Notes under the pieces: model-generated
Seen by the model: only the letters and a program-made list of their open reading frames with translations
Told to the model about the DNA's origin: nothing
Databases searched by the model: none
Position numbers and translations under genes: made by a program
Part shown: positions 23,593 through 26,876 of the stretch, piece by piece
How positions within the stretch are numbered: position 1 is the first letter of the stretch
Layout of the letters: each line of letters opens with the position of its first letter
Virus record (IMG/VR): IMGVR_UViG_3300028388_002936
Coordinates: 1-26,876 of that record
Strand: one strand, 5' to 3'
DNA: 26,876 nt
Source of the DNA: a virus

Positions 23593-23998
23593 CTTGAGAA
23601 GGAGGAGGAAGAAATGTAATTAAAATATTAAAATCTTGCTGAGAGTTAAGTTTATCTAACAGATGTTTGGTCTGATGTTTTAGGTATTTAGATAAATAAA
23701 TAACATTATCTTCATCTCTGTAGAGGTACTGTTTATCTATGAGAGAGTAGAGTTTCTGATTCATAGATTCTGCAGATAATTTCCAACCTATGGAAAGTAA
23801 ATTTTCTCTAACCTTTTTCTTGGGTACTTTAGAGAAAAGGTAAAATTCGTATTTAGGTGGAAGTAAAAGAAACTCAGCTAAAAGATTTATTTCCGCATCT
23901 GTAAGATAATTTTGAGGGTTAGGATTTAATGAAGAGAGAATTCTTAAAAAAGAACGAATTGTATCTCTGAGTTGCTGAGGCGGAAATTTAACCTTCAT
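23567..23998 (-). CDS. Winged-helix candidate (possible small terminase)
   Basis: The 143-aa product has helices from about 1-60, then KKVRENLLSIGWKLSAESMN (about 60-79) and QKLYSLIDKQYLYRDEDNVIY (helix then wing). This looks like a winged helix-turn-helix. It lies upstream of the packaging genes, where small terminases often sit. No specific family is recognised; the terminase idea is inference. Confidence 0.55.
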   Translation of the reverse strand: MKVKFPPQQLRDTIRSFLRILSSLNPNPQNYLTDAEINLLAEFLLLPPKYEFYLFSKVPKKKVRENLLSIGWKLSAESMNQKLYSLIDKQYLYRDEDNVIYLSKYLKHQTKHLLDKLNSQQDFNILITFLPPPSQDETRSKVT

Positions 23999-24026
23999 AA
24001 TAGTTGTATTGGTATTAAGTACATAT

Positions 24027-24338
24027 TTATGATGCTGGAGTAACAGCGGGTTCTACAGGTTGTAGGCAAGGGTTAGAGACAATTTTAATGATCTCTTGAA
24101 TAAGTTTAGCAGCTGGGAATAAATTAGTAAGCACCCACCATACAGTAACTTTTTGGGGAACATAAATATCATTAGTCCCATCTTTATCAAAACGTTCCAT
24201 TACTGCAGTACCGATAGCGTTAATTTTACAGCGAAGTTCTGCATTTTCGTGATTAACTTGGTTTAACTGATGCTCAAAAATTTCTACTTTTGGAGCTTCG
24301 TTAAGTTGATCTTGTTTAGTTTCTTTTTTCTTAGCCAT
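24027..24338 (-). CDS. Short protein with coiled coil and membrane-like segment
   Basis: The 103-aa product has an N-terminal Lys/Glu-rich coiled coil (about 10-40) and a hydrophobic segment VTVWWVLTNLFPAAKLIQEI at about 63-82 that could associate with membrane. It ends with a Pro-rich tail. It may belong with the two membrane genes upstream. Function not recognised. Confidence 0.6.
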   Translation of the reverse strand: MAKKKETKQDQLNEAPKVEIFEHQLNQVNHENAELRCKINAIGTAVMERFDKDGTNDIYVPQKVTVWWVLTNLFPAAKLIQEIIKIVSNPCLQPVEPAVTPAS

Positions 24339-24342
24339 TTGA

Positions 24343-24966
24343 TTAAAAGTTTAATAATTTAGATATTTTTATATTATCTGAAGTAAGGGATTTATATACT
24401 ACTTCAGTAGGTACGGAATTTCCTTCATTAGAGGTTTGAGTGAAAACTGTATCAATTTTATAGAGTTCGTAACCTTCACCAATGTCAAAATAAAGTTCGT
24501 CTTCAAAAAGAGAAGGTTTAACTTTTAGTTTATTTGATTGACCTTGATTATTTACTCTTACGAGGTTGTCATCATATTTATACACGCCTTGAGTAGAGGG
24601 AAGTAATCTCTCGTTTAGAAAATCGAGTATATTAACTTGTAGAGAATTTTCGTAGTAGGCAGCAGCAGAATCAAAAAGTGGTTTACCTTGATCTACTAAT
24701 CTACGTGCTTGAGAATAATTTCTAGCCTGCTGAAGAGTAAGTTTAGCTAATTGAATTACAGCAGAATCTTTAGAAAGTTTTACAGACGAATTGGCGAGTA
24801 TAGAATCTTGAGAAATTTCTTCTATATTAATGTTGGGTATTTGATACGTTTTAATTACATCTTCTTTGTCATTATCATTTGAAGTTAGCAAGTTACTTAA
24901 AATAAAATGTTGAATAGCTACTCCAAGTAAAAAAGGGATAAGAGAAATTAATACTAGCTTTTTCAT
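24343..24966 (-). CDS. Membrane-anchored periplasmic-type protein
   Basis: The 207-aa product has an N-terminal hydrophobic anchor (KKLVLISLIPFLLGVAIQHF, residues 2-21) followed by a polar, mostly helical domain (SAVIQLAKLTLQQARNYSQA, about 68-87) and a beta-like end. There is no lipobox. It lies between the spanin-like gene and a small coiled-coil gene, so it may be part of a lysis or envelope module. Not a recognised family. Confidence 0.6.
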   Translation of the reverse strand: MKKLVLISLIPFLLGVAIQHFILSNLLTSNDNDKEDVIKTYQIPNINIEEISQDSILANSSVKLSKDSAVIQLAKLTLQQARNYSQARRLVDQGKPLFDSAAAYYENSLQVNILDFLNERLLPSTQGVYKYDDNLVRVNNQGQSNKLKVKPSLFEDELYFDIGEGYELYKIDTVFTQTSNEGNSVPTEVVYKSLTSDNIKISKLLNF

Positions 24967-25023
24967 ATTAATTTGTATTAGTTTATATTGTGTAATCTTG
25001 ATACAGTGTTTTATTAGGATTCA

Positions 25024-25875
25024 TCATTTAATGTTTAGCAAATTATAATTTAAACCTAGAGATAAGGTAGGAGCAAGTTGAAAACTTTGATTACGGTAAG
25101 TTGTTCCATAACCTAAATGAACTCCAAGAGAGAGTCTTTTAGGTCTAGTATCTATCGAATATGACCGAGTATCAACTGACGAGTAAGGGGATGTAGAAGA
25201 TATTACTACATTATGTGTTTTAGGCTTAAATAAAGGATTTTGTGTAGTATGATAAATAGAGAGGGTATCTGTAGTAGAGAGAAAGAAATAATTATCTTTA
25301 GGTGTAGAGCGGAGTAAAGATGAATCTTGTTCTTGGGAAAAAAGTTGAGAATAAACTTTAGGACCCATAACAGTTAAAGATATATGAGAGTCTTGATATC
25401 TATCGTAAAGAGGTTGAGGATACTTAGTTATATATACTATAGAATCTTTAATTACTGTATCTGGAGCAGAGGAAATGGACGATTGAAGCTGGTCGATAAC
25501 AGATTTTAAAGAATCTTGTACTTCAGTATTAACTACTGTGCGAGTTATTGTACGTATTTTTTGTTTACGTCTAGAATTAAGTAGCTTGTTAAGTCGCTTA
25601 TTCTCCTGTTTTAATTGTTCTTGAGTAAGAGTGGAAGACCTCTGAAATACAGAATAATCGTGTTTTAATTGTTGATGAACAGCAAGAAGAGAATCGTAAT
25701 CGGACAAGGGGATTGTCTGGGGATTTACTTTATCTGAAGTAGAAGAGATAGTAGTAAATAATCCTTTAACAGACTGAGAGAGTTGAGGATTACATTTAAA
25801 CAGGGTGAAAATAAGAGTTAGAGAAGTGGCTGTAATAAGAAGCCACTTACGTGTTGATTTAGTCATATTTATCAT
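25024..25875 (-). CDS. Membrane-anchored coiled-coil protein, possible spanin
   Basis: About 283 aa (280 if ATG 25866 is used). The N-terminal anchor WLLITATSLTLIFTLF is followed by a Cys-Asn (not a good lipobox). A coiled coil runs through about 55-115 (LAVHQQLKHDYSV..., then NKRLNKLLNSRRKQK), then a Ser/Thr-rich linker. The final about 35 residues form beta strands (LGVHLGYGTTYRN, then LAPTLSLGLNYNLLNI) that resemble an outer-membrane strand. An inner-membrane anchor plus an outer-membrane-like end is the layout of a unimolecular spanin, which joins both membranes during lysis. The small membrane gene just upstream would fit as a holin. Inference. Confidence 0.6.
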   Translation of the reverse strand: MINMTKSTRKWLLITATSLTLIFTLFKCNPQLSQSVKGLFTTISSTSDKVNPQTIPLSDYDSLLAVHQQLKHDYSVFQRSSTLTQEQLKQENKRLNKLLNSRRKQKIRTITRTVVNTEVQDSLKSVIDQLQSSISSAPDTVIKDSIVYITKYPQPLYDRYQDSHISLTVMGPKVYSQLFSQEQDSSLLRSTPKDNYFFLSTTDTLSIYHTTQNPLFKPKTHNVVISSTSPYSSVDTRSYSIDTRPKRLSLGVHLGYGTTYRNQSFQLAPTLSLGLNYNLLNIK

Positions 25876-25990
25876 TATTTTTTATCAGAATTTGTATACC
25901 AACCAATATAAGTATAGCACAAGCTATGAGCCCATAAACTAGGCATACTTCGGGGGCGTTATACTTAGATAATGTTAGATATATCATCAT
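25859..25990 (-). CDS. Small single-span membrane protein, holin-like
   Basis: A 43-aa frame from ATG 25990 (MMIYLTLSKYNAPEV), with a membrane segment CLVYGLIACAILILVGIQIL at about 16-35 and a short charged tail KNNDKYD. It overlaps the start of the next gene by 17 bases. The frame is open for about 13 more codons upstream without an ATG. The layout (short N-terminus, one span, charged tail) is that of small holins. Not recognised by sequence. Confidence 0.5.
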   Translation of the reverse strand: MMIYLTLSKYNAPEVCLVYGLIACAILILVGIQILIKNNDKYD

Positions 25991-26299
25991 AATACCATAA
26001 AGATAAGAATAATATTTGAAATATCCAAATTATTTAAGTAATAAATATAATAGTCCCCTTAGCGATTTGGGGTCTATCGCTTGAAATAAAGGGGATCTAC
26101 TCAACTATGATCTTCGGATAAAACGCAGTTCGTCGGACTTTTGATCCTACACCCTCTGGTTTGTTGGTCATCATTTTTTGTTTGTCTTAGTCACTTAAGG
26201 AACTCTATAAGCGAAACACGGCCCCTATGCGCTGCGACCAATCCAGTCGTTAACCTTATAATCATAATCATTTTCGAAACTACCGGGGACATCTTCCCT
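25991..26299 (-). ncRNA. Structured non-coding segment with group I-like R and S elements
   Basis: No convincing gene; the segment is richer in GC than its flanks. On the minus strand GGTTAACGACTGG (about 26243-26256) resembles the R element of the capsid introns, and AAGATCATAGTTGAG (26102-26116) resembles S. CGACU can pair with AGUUG as P7. Between them lie TTGGTC/GACCAA complementary segments. The hairpin at 26055-26094 would be a P9-like element. The endonuclease ORF upstream (26300-26650) would then sit in a loop before R. No P or Q elements were found with confidence, so it may be a degenerate intron or another structured RNA. A 26-codon frame here (from about 26170) is too short to support. 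Confidence 0.4.
26055..26094 (-). terminator. Stem-loop with two competing GGGG/CCCC pairings
   Basis: CCCCTT/AAGGGG (26055-26060 and 26089-26094) encloses AGCGAT/ATCGCT (26061-26066 and 26076-26081). The loop carries a second GGGG (26069-26072), so the CCCC can pair with either. On the minus strand it is followed by ACTATTATATTTATT. It could be a terminator or attenuator, or the P9 element of the candidate intron. Confidence 0.45.
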
Positions 26300-26650
26300 C
26301 TATGTTGACGTTAGAGAATCACGGTTAGATAGGTAGCGAAGAGCCTTCTTAAGTAGTAAAGGAGAATCCTTAAATAAACCTAATGCTAGGTTACAAGTCC
26401 TACAAAGAAGCCCACGTACAGAAAGAGTTTTGTGGTCATGGTCGACGTGCAGCGCATACTCCAGATCGTCCATATGCTCTTCACAAATAGCACATCTATC
26501 ATTTTGTTTCTCTAAAAGCTGATTGTACTGCTCAAGATTAAGAGAGTACTTATTCTTAAGTCGCTTTGATTTCCTTTGACAATAAAGACATAAATTATCT
26601 TTTAATTTGGACGTCGGAAATCTTTCACCACAACCAGTACAATATTTCAT
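26300..26650 (-). CDS. HNH nuclease of the endonuclease VII type
   Basis: 116 aa from ATG 26650 (MKYCTGCGERFPTS), preferred over an upstream TTG at 26680 because this N-terminal CxxC start is usual in the family. It has two CxxC pairs (YCTGCG and LCLYCQ), a third pair CAICEEH, then HVDHDHKTLSVRGLLCRTCN, the recombination endonuclease VII pattern with the DHDH active site. Such proteins act as homing or resolving nucleases. It lies within the structured segment described at 25991-26299, so it may be a homing endonuclease of that element. Origin outside the phage operon is possible. Confidence 0.85.
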   Translation of the reverse strand: MKYCTGCGERFPTSKLKDNLCLYCQRKSKRLKNKYSLNLEQYNQLLEKQNDRCAICEEHMDDLEYALHVDHDHKTLSVRGLLCRTCNLALGLFKDSPLLLKKALRYLSNRDSLTST

Positions 26651-26767
26651 ATATAAGTGTGTCTTGAGGTATCCACCCAATGTCTTTCCCCATACTGCAC
26701 CATCTCGGCTCTTCAGGGGTGAAATTGTTTCTGGGTTACATTATGTGCAAAATGTGAACTTAGTGTA

Positions 26768-26796
26768 ATTATAGTAAAAAGATATGACAATACCAA
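26768..26796 (-). promoter_or_regulatory. Candidate promoter reading left into the operon
   Basis: On the minus strand TTGGTA (26791-26796) and TATAAT (26768-26773) are separated by 17 bases, with an A/T-rich tract upstream. This is a sigma70-type layout. Bacteroidetes promoters usually have TTTG and TANNTTTG, and the upstream box is preceded by TT (TTTGG), so a host sigma factor could use it. It would start near 26761 and drive the endonuclease and lysis genes. A 46-codon frame (26850 to about 26713) overlaps it and makes the reading less certain. Confidence 0.4.
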
Positions 26797-26829
26797 ATTT
26801 TTTTTATATTTTTTTAAAAAAAGTTTTCT

Positions 26830-26852
26830 GTATATGGACTTAAAATGCATTT
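26830..26852 (-). repeat. Copy B of the dispersed 22-bp motif
   Basis: Plus strand GTATATGGACTTAA then AATGCATTT, about 20 of 22 bases identical to copy A at 14898-14920. It lies between the candidate promoter and the poly-C tract at the far right. Could be a regulatory or phage-polymerase signal. Confidence 0.35.
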
Positions 26853-26854
26853 GA

Positions 26855-26864
26855 CCCCCCCCCC
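26855..26864. repeat. Poly-C tract of 10
   Basis: Ten consecutive C on the plus strand, following TTTGA and preceding TTTATT. It is very unusual in a genome of this composition. It lies near the right edge, upstream of the minus-strand operon. Its length may vary between genomes by slippage, or it may be a sequencing artefact. Confidence 0.6.
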
Positions 26865-26876
26865 TTTATTTAAAAT

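Noticed and set aside
26211-26265. Possible tRNA in the GC-richer segment
   Set aside because: No T-arm consensus (GGTTCRANNCC) or cloverleaf could be formed; the segment fits group I-like R pairing better.
1-26876. CRISPR array, integrase or attachment sites
   Set aside because: No regular spaced direct repeats, no recombinase gene and no tRNA-end duplication were seen.
1-26876. Stop-codon reassignment (TAG or TGA recoding) known in some crAss-like phages
   Set aside because: All three stops end genes in the expected places, including TAG for the terminase, and no conserved gene is interrupted by an in-frame TAG or TGA.

Overview
The window is a contiguous piece of a low-GC, tailed double-stranded DNA phage (or prophage). 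Every convincing gene reads on the minus strand, so transcription runs from the right edge to the left. Order in reading direction: a structured, endonuclease-containing segment at the right end; a probable lysis module; small packaging-associated genes; a chaperonin; a nucleic-acid phosphatase; large terminase; portal; scaffold-like protein; an intron-split major capsid protein; connector proteins; and a long series of beta-rich fibre, adhesin or secreted proteins that leaves the window at the left edge. The about 750-aa terminase, about 780-aa portal with a Gln/Glu/Lys-rich C-terminal tail, the head-gene order and the self-splicing introns suggest a crAss-like phage or a relative. Bacteroidetes-type export signals (ending FSQ, AQ, YSQ, LSQ) and SprB-like and cadherin-like repeats suggest a Bacteroidetes host. 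The taxonomic placement is inference; no database was searched. The standard genetic code fits: TAA, TAG and TGA all end genes.

Right end (about 23.2-26.9 kb): a poly-C tract, a candidate promoter, an endonuclease VII-like HNH gene inside a structured non-coding segment with group I-like R and S elements, a small membrane protein, a membrane-anchored coiled-coil protein with a beta-rich tail (possible spanin), two more exported or membrane-associated proteins, and a small winged-helix candidate.

Middle (about 9.4-23.2 kb): a GroES-fold candidate, a zinc-ribbon-like protein, GroEL, a PNKP-type 3'-phosphatase and TerL lie in one tightly overlapping operon. A 41-codon gene sits between TerL and portal. 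The portal reading frame is broken near 15.75 kb. The capsid gene is three exons separated by two group I introns, one with a LAGLIDADG and one with an HNH endonuclease. Both introns fit the same target, AGT^AACATA. A second broken or overlapping pair lies at 9.80-9.82 kb.

Left end (1-9.4 kb): a connector protein, a 468-aa abundant-type structural protein followed by a strong hairpin terminator, then fibre and adhesin-like proteins. The last four genes each begin with a Sec signal peptide. Three share an N-terminal module, and four consecutive genes share a C-terminal beta module, which indicates duplication and shuffling. Signal peptides on such proteins are unexpected for a phage that assembles in the cytoplasm and are the main biological puzzle here.
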